From Dunaliella salina (lineage: Eukaryota > Chlorophyta > Chlorophyceae > Chlamydomonadales > Dunaliellaceae): a stretch of DNA of 20,369 bases. Shown here piece after piece: positions 7,961 through 16,150 of this stretch. Position 1 is the stretch's first letter. Each line of letters begins with the position of its first letter. The notes below the pieces were generated by a model. It ran no database searches and was not told where the DNA came from. It saw only the letters and a list, made by a program, of their open reading frames with translations. The position numbers were made by a program, and so were the translations under genes. The stretch spans positions 67,675 to 88,043 of the forward strand of contig MU070310.1 of assembly GCA_002284615.2 (NCBI GenBank). Direction: 5' to 3'.

Positions 7961-8048
7961 TAGGGCTACAAAAATGGCAGCTACCCCTGCCTTATTCATT
8001 GTATTGTTGTAGTTGGTCCATGGCCGTCTTGGTTTATCTTGCAGTTAT

Positions 8049-8562
8049 AAAGAAAAGTCTACGCTGGGCACAACCAGCGTGCATTATGGAAAGACCCAAC
8101 AGTCAGCGCTGGCACTAACAGTGAGCCCCATTAACGAAGGCTAGCTATGAACAACCCAGTTCATGCGGGTCCGACGGGTCATCAGCCATTTGCCCAGCTG
8201 CGCGCCACGCTCTCCTGTACGCAGCCCGCCTCGTAGCCTCGGGGCTCCCTCCCCTAACCCTCATTGCTTACATTGCTCAATTGGATGGCATTTTTGTGTT
8301 GTTAATTTTTGTTAGGGTCTTTACAGCGTGACAGTGGAGTTCTTCTGCAGCTTTGTGGGCTTTGTCTTTGGTTAGGCCAAGTTTGCAGAGGGGATCAATA
8401 GTGTGGGGATTGAAGATAGCTCCAGGTGATAGTTACAGAGTAGTTGATGCTTTCTGGGATGAAGCAAGATGCTCCTTCCTGCTGCGCATTCCTATTTTCA
8501 GAGGTAATGACACTGCCATCTGTAAGTATCAGGTGTCGCCAGCCTGGGATTTGGGGTTGTAG
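8049..8562 (-). mobile_element. RHE-C copy with internal deletion
   Basis: On minus: the start of RNase H (WRHLILTDGSVIT, 8562-8395) is followed directly by the end of the endonuclease (TIDPLCKLGLTKDKAHKAA, from 8394). The bulk of RNase H, the CCHC motif and the nuclease core have therefore been deleted. In the same frame, interrupted by two stops, an Arg-rich stretch leads to MADDPSDPHELGCS and a stop (8145-8147). The 3' UTR ends in a perfect 7-bp hairpin, ACGCTGG/CCAGCGT (8061-8080), then AGACTTTTCTTT. Confidence 0.7.
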
Positions 8563-8925
8563 GGGTAAAAGAAAAAAAGGAAAGTCTACGCAGGCCAGAG
8601 GCCGCATGCATAAAGGGAAGGTTCCCTAACTTCCCCTAACAAGCTAGCAAGCTAGCAGTGGCCTCACCAGGAGGCCCTCAGAAGCTACACTAGACACAGC
8701 TAGCCTAGGAGAGAGTTAGAAACAGAGCTAATGAGGTTGGGGGGGGTTGTCCTCCGTGCTCTTGGATGCCTGGACTCTCCTTTCCCTGTTGTAAAACTGC
8801 GCTGCACGACCAGCCCCCCCCCCCCCCCCGGAAGCCCCCTGAAAATGAAGAGCATGTCTGGTGTTAATGATAAATGTCAGTTTTTCGATGGCATGGTAGT
8901 TGCTAGTGATTTAGCTACGTAGGGG
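8563..8925 (-). mobile_element. RHE-A 3' end fragment
   Basis: On minus it begins in the last endonuclease residues (KSLATTMPSKN), passes 'cttcattttcagggggc' (acceptor-like), a C/G homopolymer tract (8814-8830) and a frame end DNPPQPH-stop. It then has the RHE-A 3' UTR with TAGCTTGC repeats, the hairpin 8588-8607 (GGCC/GGCC plus ATGC/GCGT) and a T-rich tail. The next minus-strand element (8562 downward) starts directly at this tail. Confidence 0.7.
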
Positions 8926-8988
8926 AAAGTTGTACGGCTGTATCTTATTTTTTTGCTGAGCGCTGACATCAGAGAGGTTGTAAGGAAA

Positions 8989-9083
8989 GGAAAGAAAAGA
9001 AAAGAAAACCTACGTAGGCAGAGAAACCCTCCCTGAATCAATTAAGGAAAAGGGGCCACATTGGTGCACAGACCGTATGACCC
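8989..9083 (-). mobile_element. SE-B copy, 3' part (split by TE-D copy B)
   Basis: On minus: 'ggtctgtgcaccaatgtggcc', 'ccttaattgattcaggg', 'agggtttctctgcctacgtagg' and a TTTTC tail. It aligns with the plus-strand copy at 16641-16945. The last ~55 bp match the 3' end of RHE-B (14925-14970), the rest does not. Confidence 0.7.
9075..9083. repeat. TE-D copy B target-site duplication (left)
   Basis: GTATGACCC immediately before the left TIR; the identical 9 bases follow the right TIR at 10351-10359. Confidence 0.85.
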
Positions 9084-10350
9084 CAGGGGGGTGTCACGGG
9101 TGTGTGGACCTGATCTGGAATTTGACCACTTTTGCCATCGAGATACAAAAACAAAATCATATCACCGGATTCATGATGATTTCCATACTAGTTTTTTAAT
9201 TGTATCTCGGTGGCAGGAGAGACTGAGAAGATCTCGGAATTCCGACCCTAAAACTTATATTTAGGCGTAATTGTAATAAAAAGATGTTATGATGTAAAAA
9301 GTTTGTAAAAAAGCTCACAGGGAGTGCTCCCTGAGTGAAAACAGATATGAGTGCTCATTGTCTACCTACCCTCTTAGACATTCTTGTCCGCCCAGCCAGT
9401 CCACGAATTGACCCCATTTCTTTTGCAATGGTGACCGTTTTATCACTGCTACCCACCTGGGGGAAAATCAACCGAATGGATCAGGTTGGAAATTCCCAGA
9501 GGTGGGCGACGAAGGCATCAAAAAGGGGTACTTTTGAAATGTTCATAGCGCAAGTTGCCCATGACTGACAAGATTGAAGCTTAGGTCCAAAATATGCTAT
9601 TGTGCACACCTGAGCTTGAATCTTGGCAACCACGGGCAACGTGCCTAATCAGCCGCGGCGTGGGCCCTAGTTTTCACCACCCAATCTCCATACCTGACCA
9701 CCCACTGCACCAAATTGGGTGGCTTTTGGTGATTTGGAGTCCTTGCACCAAAAAAATATCATTGCAAAAAAAATGGAGTGGAAAGACCCAGTGGTTGGTC
9801 AGATACAGGATTTCAGCCAATTACCTTGAAAATCCAGCACAGGGGTGCCAGAAAGGTCATTTTTGGACCTCATTCTTTCCTATTTTTGAATATGCAGGAT
9901 GTTAGCAATGTATGTACGTGTAAAAAATACAAAAATCTGAGAGTGAAAATGGTCCCAGGGTGGAGCTGTGGGCCATTTTAGGGTGATCTGGGGTCAGGAG
10001 AGTGATCTGGGGTCCTCCAATTTTCTTCATTTTTTGGTTGAAATGTTTTTTGGTATTATAATGGTTGGCACGGTCAGATTTGAAAAATATTGGTGGGAAA
10101 GAACATTTCAGCAATATGGGCGCGTCGCCCCCCCCTGGGAAAATCCCATTTTTCACCACCTTGCCCCTTGTCCCCTTTTTGAGCACCCTAGCTGTTTTTT
10201 TTTTTTTCAGAATTTTCTTTTTGGCAGAGTTGTGCCTTTTTAATCATAGAACATGCCTGTGTTGAAAGCTTGGGGAATGGTTTGGTTAGAAGGGCCCAGA
10301 AAAATTTTGGATCGCTGAATCTTCACAACAGGCCCTGTGACACCCCCCTG
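9084..10350 (+). mobile_element. TE-D copy B, non-autonomous TIR DNA transposon
   Basis: 1267 bp bounded by inverted repeats CAGGGGGGTGTCAC (9084-9097) and GTGACACCCCCCTG (10337-10350), with 3 further bases nearly matching. It is flanked by 9-bp direct repeats GTATGACCC. The host SE-B copy is cleanly interrupted: a related SE-B at 16641-16945 has no insert at the corresponding site (16846-16854). Short frames are unrelated to transposases. The CAGGG-type end recalls hAT and P-like elements, but a 9-bp duplication is closer to MULE-type elements (hAT gives 8), so I leave the superfamily open. Confidence 0.85.
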
Positions 10351-10359
10351 GTATGACCC
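10351..10359. repeat. TE-D copy B target-site duplication (right)
   Basis: GTATGACCC, identical to 9075-9083. Confidence 0.85.
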
Positions 10360-10540
10360 CCACCACGAAGTTCAGACTGAGTGAAGTACGGCAAACAGAG
10401 AAAGAAGACCAATAACCAGAGAGCAAGATGATAGCTGAAAGACTGGAGTTCCAGACCTTCAACACCAAGCATGGTCAGCACGGTCAGCCTTCCAACCAAG
10501 GAAAGCCATGCCCAGCAGGCTGTATGTGCCTAACAAACCC
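10351..10540 (-). mobile_element. SE-B copy, 5' part
   Basis: On minus: 'ctgctgggcatggctttcc', 'tcagctatcatcttgctctct' and 'ttcactcagtctgaacttcg', aligning with 16670-16850. Without the TE-D insert this copy is about 280 bp, like its relative. Its 5' end abuts the tail of the RHE-B copy at 10541. Both strands show short open frames that agree between the two copies (for example ESxMIAE on plus here), so coding potential cannot be fully excluded. Confidence 0.65.
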
Positions 10541-11190
10541 TTCTTCAAGAATAGAAAAATTGCGTGGGCACAGATACTCTCCCTTCATCAATGAAGGAAA
10601 TGGAGACACATTGGCTCTGAAGAGCCGTGAGTCCCCTCCACCCCAAGATTTTAGACAAATGGCTAATGGGGATCTGAAGGGTTACTAGGAGCAATATGCT
10701 CGCTCTAGAACCTGGCTGTGAGAGGCATTTTCTTTTTGATAGCGCGTCTAGTGGTAACAAGTTTGTGGGCATACTGGACTGAACAGGCATGAATTTTTGG
10801 AGCATATACAGTGGCACGTTGGTTGGGGTTGGTTGGGGGCCCAGATCTAGTTTTTTGAATTGGTCAAGGGTACACTCGATATAACACGCTCCTCCAACGC
10901 CCAGAAGAGTAGGATTAACAGTAGCAGCTTTAGCATTAATGTATTTGTTGCTGCTGTGCTGCGCTTAACTGATGTTGAGGCCTTGTGTCTTCTCAGTACT
11001 TGATTTCAATTAAATGCACGTGGCGTTGGTTTGCATGTAATTGATGAGGTTATCTCACGCGGTTAGCTGTGCTAGACCTCTGTGTGGTGCTGTGCCTGCT
11101 GCGTACAGCATGATGTGAGCGGGAAGGAATAGCATGGTTAGAAGTGGGTTTGGTATTGCAAGCGGTAACCAAGATAGCATCTGGTCGGCT
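10541..11190 (-). mobile_element. Old RHE-B copy, part 3: endonuclease and 3' end
   Basis: On minus: RPDAILVTA at the edge near 11185, RHVHLIEIK then a stop where the family has FCEDT, SVQYAHKLVTTRRA, and the frame end APSNPSDPH-stop (10663-10665). These are followed by the RHE-B 3' UTR ('cggctcttcagagccaatgtgtctcc') and a degraded hairpin and tail near 10541-10590. Many stops and frameshifts. It joins part 2 (11583-12443) once the SE-A insertion is removed. Confidence 0.7.
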
Positions 11191-11576
11191 CTGGCGACGG
11201 ACAGACCATGCACGCGAGCCTTGTATTCGTTCATGCTAGCCGTGCATTCATGGTTCGATCCTGCGAGTCGTCCCCATGCAGCAGCGGCGTGCAGCAGCGA
11301 CCTCCACCTTGGGACCTACGACACGACCTGTCATGCAGGCCATGTCCAGCAAACTCAAGACCCACCCCTAAGCCTCAGAGAAAGCCATCCAACATCTCAG
11401 CATGGGCCCCCCTCTTGCACAGGGGCCAGCTTGCTGGTGTAGACTTCAGTACCACCTCTTCCTCTTGGTCTGTGTGGTGGGGCCCTGTCATTCAAATAGG
11501 TGACCTTCCCTTCATGCACGCGGCCAGACTTGGACTGCGTAGTCTTTCTTTTTTCCTTTTTTTCTTTTTTTTCCCT
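11191..11576 (+). mobile_element. SE-A element, complete 386-bp insertion (SINE-like)
   Basis: Flanked by TCGGCT (11185-11190 and 11577-11582) inside the endonuclease region of the old RHE-B copy; removing it rejoins the host coding sequence at the codons for S-R-P-D. The 3' end has the hairpin ACGC...CCA-gact-TGG...GCGT (11518-11540) and a TTTTC-type tail, like RHE-A/RHE-C. The 5' part contains GGTTCGATCCTG (11252-11263), resembling a tRNA T-arm/pol III B box, and a 7-bp hairpin ATGCACG/CGTGCAT. No cloverleaf could be drawn. Short size, no conserved frame, target duplication and a borrowed LINE-type 3' end together suggest a SINE. Confidence 0.65.
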
Positions 11577-11582
11577 TCGGCT

Positions 11583-12443
11583 GAAAGGGAGTCTTGCTCT
11601 CATAGAAAGATTATTAGAACAGTTTTAAGAAGGAGTAGTCCTGTTAGAGGCATGTGCAGGGATTTGGAGCTTGTGTTGTGCAAGCCGAGTGTCGCTTCCT
11701 ACGTCTGTATTGACCAAGCCTGCTTCCCTAGGGCTTTTGCTGCGTGTTTTTGTAATCATTTTGCCTGTAATGTTATGACGTTCAGTTTTCATGTTGGGGG
11801 TGATATGGTTCTGGCAGCCTGAGAGCATGTGGAGTGCATCGTCCAATTGATGGCAGTCTGGGAGAGGGCACGTTGGGTCAGTAGACTTCTTAAAAAGGAC
11901 TGCACGTTTTTGGTTGTAGAGGGTGCCTGCGCGATACTGCAGAATGGTTTGCTTCATGGGTGTGGGTACATTTGACGTATTCCTGAAAGCATTGCTGATT
12001 TTTTTGTCCACATGCGGTAATAAGTTTTGATAGTAAGAGTAGTAACCTGGTTTTTGGCATTGGCATATCCAAGTATAAGTTTAGCATGCATGTGGAATTC
12101 GAGAGCATCTTGAAGATTGGGGAGATAGGTGAGCTTGGGGGCAGGTGGGGGGCCTGTAGATGTACCTGCGGCATGCGCTTTTGTTTTCCTTGGCTAGCCA
12201 AAAAACATGTGTACTTGGACTTTGGCCAGGACCCGCCTCAGGAATCTCAATGTCTGCCATGCAGTCGTTTGCTTTGTTTGCCTGATATTTTGCAATAGCA
12301 TCAGCACATTCATTTCCTACAACCCCAACGTGAAATTTCACTTTGTACACACAAATATTAGCATGAGATTTGCTGATGAGTGTTGAGATCATTTTAAGGA
12401 TGTCTCCTTGACTATTCCGCAAGTGTGTTTCGGGTAAAGAAGT
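11583..12443 (-). mobile_element. Old RHE-B copy, part 2: RNase H end, linker, CCHC
   Basis: On minus: YKVKFHVGVVGNECADAIAK (last RNase H motif), VFWLAKENKS, then in other frames the HMH-KLG linker and ISNAFRNTSNVPTPMKQTIL, CPLPDCHQLDDALHMLSGC (C-x4-C-x7-H-x4-C) and NLSMRARLPFSR at the edge. At least two frameshifts separate these pieces. The upstream end at 12435-12443 is the target duplication (TAAAGAAGT) of the younger RHE-B insertion. Confidence 0.75.
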
Positions 12444-12535
12444 AGTAAGTTGCTTGAAAGAAAGTACTCTAGCAAGAAGATCAAAGACTCTTTTTCACGA
12501 GCCCTTCCAACTCACATCCATACTGCCCTTCAAAA

Positions 12536-13240
12536 ATGGGCTTTGGTAACTCAAGAAAAATGGCCTCCCCACTAGACCACAACCCACAATACCAGAATTA
12601 TTGGAGTGCCGACTCCCGTGACACTCTTTTTGGTGCCATGCATAATGCCTTCTCATCCAAATTCTCAGGCTTCTCAGTCTGCCATTTCATTTATGACGAG
12701 GGAATCATGACCCAAGCTTTGCAACATGCCATTTACTCTGCCATTCTCAACACAGAGGCCACTGCTACATTCATGTTCCTTCCGGCTTGGAATAAGAACA
12801 TGATATCCAACCCCTACTCCAAACTTTTCAATGCCTACCCCCACCTCTGTTACGAACTTGGAACCATATCTTGCGAAAAACTTAGTTACAGTGCCCCTCA
12901 AGCCTGCCCTAACCAAGAGATACCTCTACCTCAGCATACCTGGGACCTTCGTATCTTTGCTGTTTGGAACACTGCAGCTCGAATCCATCTTAATAACCAT
13001 AAAAAAGACTGGCTACAGGGCCTGAAAGGAGATTTGAAAGAAGCTACAGAGTGGAAGCTTGACAGTGTCAGCAGCCACCCTACCCTAAATCCCGTGCATG
13101 CCCACATGCCAGGCTTCAATAAACTAGAACGCCTTCCACTCGACAAACAACATGTATCCAAGCAGCCTAGAAATTCACACATAAGTATCCAAGATACAGA
13201 CTTGTTGCCAAGCCAATCCAGTACCCTCCTAACTCTTTAA
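12536..13240 (+). pseudogene. RHE-B domain upstream of RNase H (unrecognised)
   Basis: 234 residues to an in-frame TAA. Landmarks: YWSADSRDTLFGA (22-34), SSKFSGFSVCH (40-50), ALQHAIYSAI (61-70), TATFMFLPAW (76-85), NPYSKLFNAYP (92-102) and WDLRIFAVWNTAARI (136-150). The last ~80 residues are polar and variable. The minus-strand copy at 15507-15809 repeats it nearly word for word (SSKFSGYSVCHPI, FMFLPAW), and RHE-A has a diverged version, so it is a genuine conserved module. Function unknown. ATG 12536 is the first Met of the open stretch in a truncated element, not a demonstrated start. In the sister copy the sequence at the TAA reads through (ITRNVADW), so the stop is a private mutation and the frame continues into RNase H. 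Confidence 0.65.
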
Positions 13241-13972
13241 GTTGCTGACTGGAGAACTTGGGCATACACAGATGGCAGCTGCCTTGTCCACAACGGTAAG
13301 CAAGAAATTGGAGCAGGCGTCTACTGCCCGTCCACTGACAGCAAGAACTTTGTAGAACCAAACGGTGCTGGGATTACTAAAACCATCACTAGAGCTGAAT
13401 TAGCAGCAATTGCTGCTGCTATCATCACCAAAAATGCAGATATTGCATCAGACAGCCTTATCTCTTTCAACCAAATACGTAAACAACTTCTTTATCCTGA
13501 AAGACACCTCAGGCATACCCAAGGAGACGTCCTTAAAATGATTCAAACTCTCATTAGAGACTTCCATACCAAAATTCGAATTTACAAGGTGAAGTCCCAT
13601 GCTGGCATTGCTGGAAATGAATGTGCAGATGCTATTGCAAAACATCAAGCAAAGCAAGCCCAGAACTGCGTGGCAGACACCGAGATTCCTGGTGCAGGTC
13701 CTGGTGGAAATCCATTTACAAACATTTTCTGGTTAGCCAAGGAAGAAAGAGTGCATGCTGCAGGCACATCTGCGGGTCCACCACCCGCCCACAAGCTCAC
13801 CTATTTCCCCAATCTTCAAGATGCCCTCAAATCCCACATGCATTCTAAACACAAGCTTGGATATGCCAATGCCAAAACAGGCTACTACTCTTACTATAAA
13901 AACTTATTACCGCAAGTAGATAAAAAATCAGCAATGCCTTCAGAAATATGCCCAACATCTCTGTACCCATGA
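13241..13972 (+). pseudogene. RNase H domain and linker of RHE-B
   Basis: Directly continues the frame of 12536-13240 after one TAA. RNase H motifs in order: WAYTDGSC (Asp codon 13271-13273), TITRAELAAI, IASDSL and KSHAGIAGNECADAIA, so the catalytic D-E-D-D set and the His are all present. A linker follows with GPGGNPFTNIFWLAKE, HMHSKHKLGYANAKTGYY and the start of the ISNAF segment. The frame is lost where the old copy on the other strand has seven As and this one six (near 13922-13927); the true continuation is the +1-shifted frame at 13948. Role in retrotransposition as for the RHE-A RNase H. Confidence 0.75.
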
Positions 13973-14859
13973 AGCGTACCATCCTGCAGTACTGCACAGG
14001 CACCCTCTACAACCAAAAACATGCAATACGTTTCAAAAAGTCAACTGATCCATCTTGCCCCCTCTCAGGCTGCCATCATTTGGACAGCGCGCTACATATG
14101 CTCTCAGGCTGCCAAAACCATATCATCTCCAACATGAGAACTGAGCGTCATAACATTGCAGGCAGAATGATCACAAAAGCCCTCAGCAAATACCCTGTAG
14201 GGGCAGGCCTGGTCTACACAGACATAGGAAGCAATTTCAAGCTTGCTCAACACAACCTCCAACTCCCTACACATGCCTCAAACAGAACTTTACCTGCTTA
14301 CTTCTTCCCTCGTAACCTTCCAGAGAGGGAAAGACTCAACTCCAGTCGACCGGATGCTGTTTTGATCACCCCTTTTAATGCCAAACATACTTCTAACGAT
14401 GTTTCTCCTACCCATTCCCATCACGCTTTGCGCAGCTCCGCACGGAGGACCACCAGAACTAGTTGCATGAGGCAACCCCATGAAATTCGTGCAAATGAAC
14501 GCCATGTGCACCTAATAGAAATCAAGTTCTGTGAAGACACAAGGCCAGAGCATCAGTTGAACGCGGCAAAGCAGCAGCACGCAGACCTTTGTAAACTTGT
14601 TAATGCTAAAGCTGTTACAATTCACCCTATTCTCCTGGGTGTAGGTGGAACTATTTACACTGAGCATACCCTAAAGCAATTCAAACAGCTAGGATTGGAT
14701 CACCAGCGTGCCTCTAAGCTTGCTCAACAACTTCATGCCCATTCTGTCCAATATGCCCGCAAACTAGTCTCCACACGCCGTGCTATTGAAAACAAGAATA
14801 CTTCCAACTGCCAGGTTCTAGAGCCAGGTGCTTCTAGTAACCCTCCAGATCCACATTAG
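13948..14859 (+). CDS. CCHC zinc motif plus PD-(D/E)xK endonuclease of RHE-B (intact 303-residue frame)
   Basis: Zinc motif C37-x4-C42-x7-H50-x4-C55, then a spacer and R134-P135-D136. A low-complexity His/Ser/Arg-rich insert of about 40 residues follows (141-180), then VHLIE191-I-K193-FCEDTRP, the D...E-x-K signature. The C-terminal helical region carries ILLGVGGTIYTEHTLKQF, QRASKLAQQLHAHSVQYA and LVSTRR, and the chain ends SNPPDPH at the stop. Arrangement and motifs fit the restriction-like endonuclease of Dualen/R2-type non-LTR elements, which nicks target DNA for priming. RHE-A lacks the low-complexity insert and has C-x2-C in the zinc motif. The ATG at 13948 follows a frameshift, so this is the C-terminal third of a longer ORF. 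Confidence 0.8.
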   Translation: MPNISVPMKRTILQYCTGTLYNQKHAIRFKKSTDPSCPLSGCHHLDSALHMLSGCQNHIISNMRTERHNIAGRMITKALSKYPVGAGLVYTDIGSNFKLAQHNLQLPTHASNRTLPAYFFPRNLPERERLNSSRPDAVLITPFNAKHTSNDVSPTHSHHALRSSARRTTRTSCMRQPHEIRANERHVHLIEIKFCEDTRPEHQLNAAKQQHADLCKLVNAKAVTIHPILLGVGGTIYTEHTLKQFKQLGLDHQRASKLAQQLHAHSVQYARKLVSTRRAIENKNTSNCQVLEPGASSNPPDPH

Positions 14860-14973
14860 CATTCTCTTTTTCATACCTTGTGGTGGAGGGGGCACACGGC
14901 TCTCTTTTGAGCCAACGTGTCTCCTTTTCCTTAATTGATGTAGGGAGGGTTTCTCTGCCTACGTAGTTTTTCT
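14860..14973 (+). promoter_or_regulatory. RHE-B 3' UTR with terminal hairpin
   Basis: ATGTAGG (14938-14944) pairs with CCTACGT (14958-14964), and GAG with CTC inside, leaving loop GGTTT and a two-base bulge. CCTACGTAG is followed by a short TTTTTC tail. Upstream, 'cggctctcttttgagcc' can form a second hairpin. The minus-strand copies near 9012-9037, 18365-18390 and 19999-20025 keep the pairing with G-T or single changes. Confidence 0.65.
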
Positions 14974-16150
14974 TAAAGAAGTTGCTTACATATTTGTTTG
15001 AAGGAAGTGAGGCTGTCTAATGCAATGTTGGCGTATTTGGCAATGATAGCGGCAGCAGTTGCTGCCAATTCAGCTCAACATATGGTATTAGTTATACAAG
15101 CGCCGTTTTGTTTAACCAGGCTTATGGTGTCAGTAAGTGGGCAGTAGACGGCTGCTTCAATTTCTTGCTTGCCATTCTGGACATGGCAGCTGCCATCTGT
15201 GTATGCCCAGGTGTTCCAGTCGGCGACATTGCGTGTGATGTAAACATTGGATTGGCTGGGCACAGAGTCTTTATCCTGACTATTTATGCTTGAAGTTCTT
15301 TCATCCCTGGAGGTTTGCTGCTTGTCAGAGGGGAGGCATTCACACTTTATAAATCCGGGCATGTCAGCATGCATGGCATTGAGAGTAGAGTGGCTGCTGA
15401 CACTGTTGAGCTTTCATTTGGCTTCTGGAGCATCTCTTGCTAGCCATCTCTCGCTAGTCAAGCTGGTTAATGGTTGTTCAGATGGACTCTAGCTGCAGTG
15501 TCCCTCCTAGGTGTGCTGAGATAGTGGTATCTTGACTGAGGCAGGATTGAGGGGCGTTGTAGCTAAGGTTGGTGCGCAAAATGGTTCCAAGTTTGCAGCA
15601 TAGGTCAGGTATGCAGTAACAAGTTTGGAGTAGGGGTTGGTTATCATGTTCTTATACCAGGCAGGAAGGAACATGAATGTAGAAGTGGCCTCTGTGTTGA
15701 GAATGGCAGAGTAAATGGCATGTTGCAAAGCTTGGATCAGAATCCCCTCATCACGAATGGGATGGCATACTGAGTAACCTGAGAATTTGGATGAGAAGGC
15801 ATTATGCATGGCACTAGGAAGAGTGTCTCAAGAGTCTGCACTCCGAAAGTTCTGGTATTGCGGGTTGTGGTCTAGTGGGGAGAAAATTTTCATTGCATTT
15901 TTGGGAGGGCTCATGAGAATGAGTCTCTGATCTTTTTGCCATAGTACTTGCTTTCAAGCATGGCTTTAAGAGAGAGGAGTCCTTGCAGCTCAGATTGGAG
16001 GTGTATGATTGTATGTTAGGTCGAGGTGTACGATTGTATGTTAGGTCAAATTTGTTTTTTTGTTGGCTGCAGACCTCGAAAAGGCTTGTATGTGTCTTGA
16101 TACAAAAGCTCAAATCTTATCCTCCACATGCTGGGTGCTTAAAGAGATGG
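14974..16150 (-). mobile_element. Old RHE-B copy, part 1: upstream domain and RNase H start
   Basis: On minus: SSKFSGYSVCHPIRDEGI, TSTFMFLPAWYKNMITNPYS (15809 down to about 15630), HADMPGFIKCECLP, WNTWAYTDGSC and the AELAATAAAIIAKYANIALDS segment ending KQLL near 14980. Frames are broken in several places. The coding sequence resumes in part 2 at 12443 after removal of the younger element. A 25-bp direct repeat (GATTGTATGTTAGGTC, 16009 and 16034) lies near its 5' end. The 5' border around 16150 is approximate. Confidence 0.7.

Larger units (their letters stand above)
12444..14973 (+). mobile_element. RHE-B copy, young 5'-truncated retroelement
   Basis: A 2.53-kb insertion in reverse orientation inside the older RHE-B copy, with a 9-bp duplication TAAAGAAGT at 12435-12443 and 14974-14982. 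(An alternative reading with AAGTTGCTT shifts the borders by a few bases.) It encodes the FMFLPAW domain, RNase H, CCHC and PD-(D/E)xK endonuclease, ending SNPPDPH, with 3' UTR, hairpin and short T-rich tail. Only two lesions were found from 12536 to 14859: an in-frame TAA at 13238-13240, and the loss of one A in an A-run near 13922-13927. It is therefore the least decayed coding element of the window. Confidence 0.85.

Noticed and set aside
11195..11276. tRNA-like gene (GGTTCGATCC followed by CCA at the expected distance)
   Set aside because: No consistent acceptor, D or anticodon stems could be drawn, and a competing hairpin uses the same bases; kept only as a B-box-like hint within SE-A.
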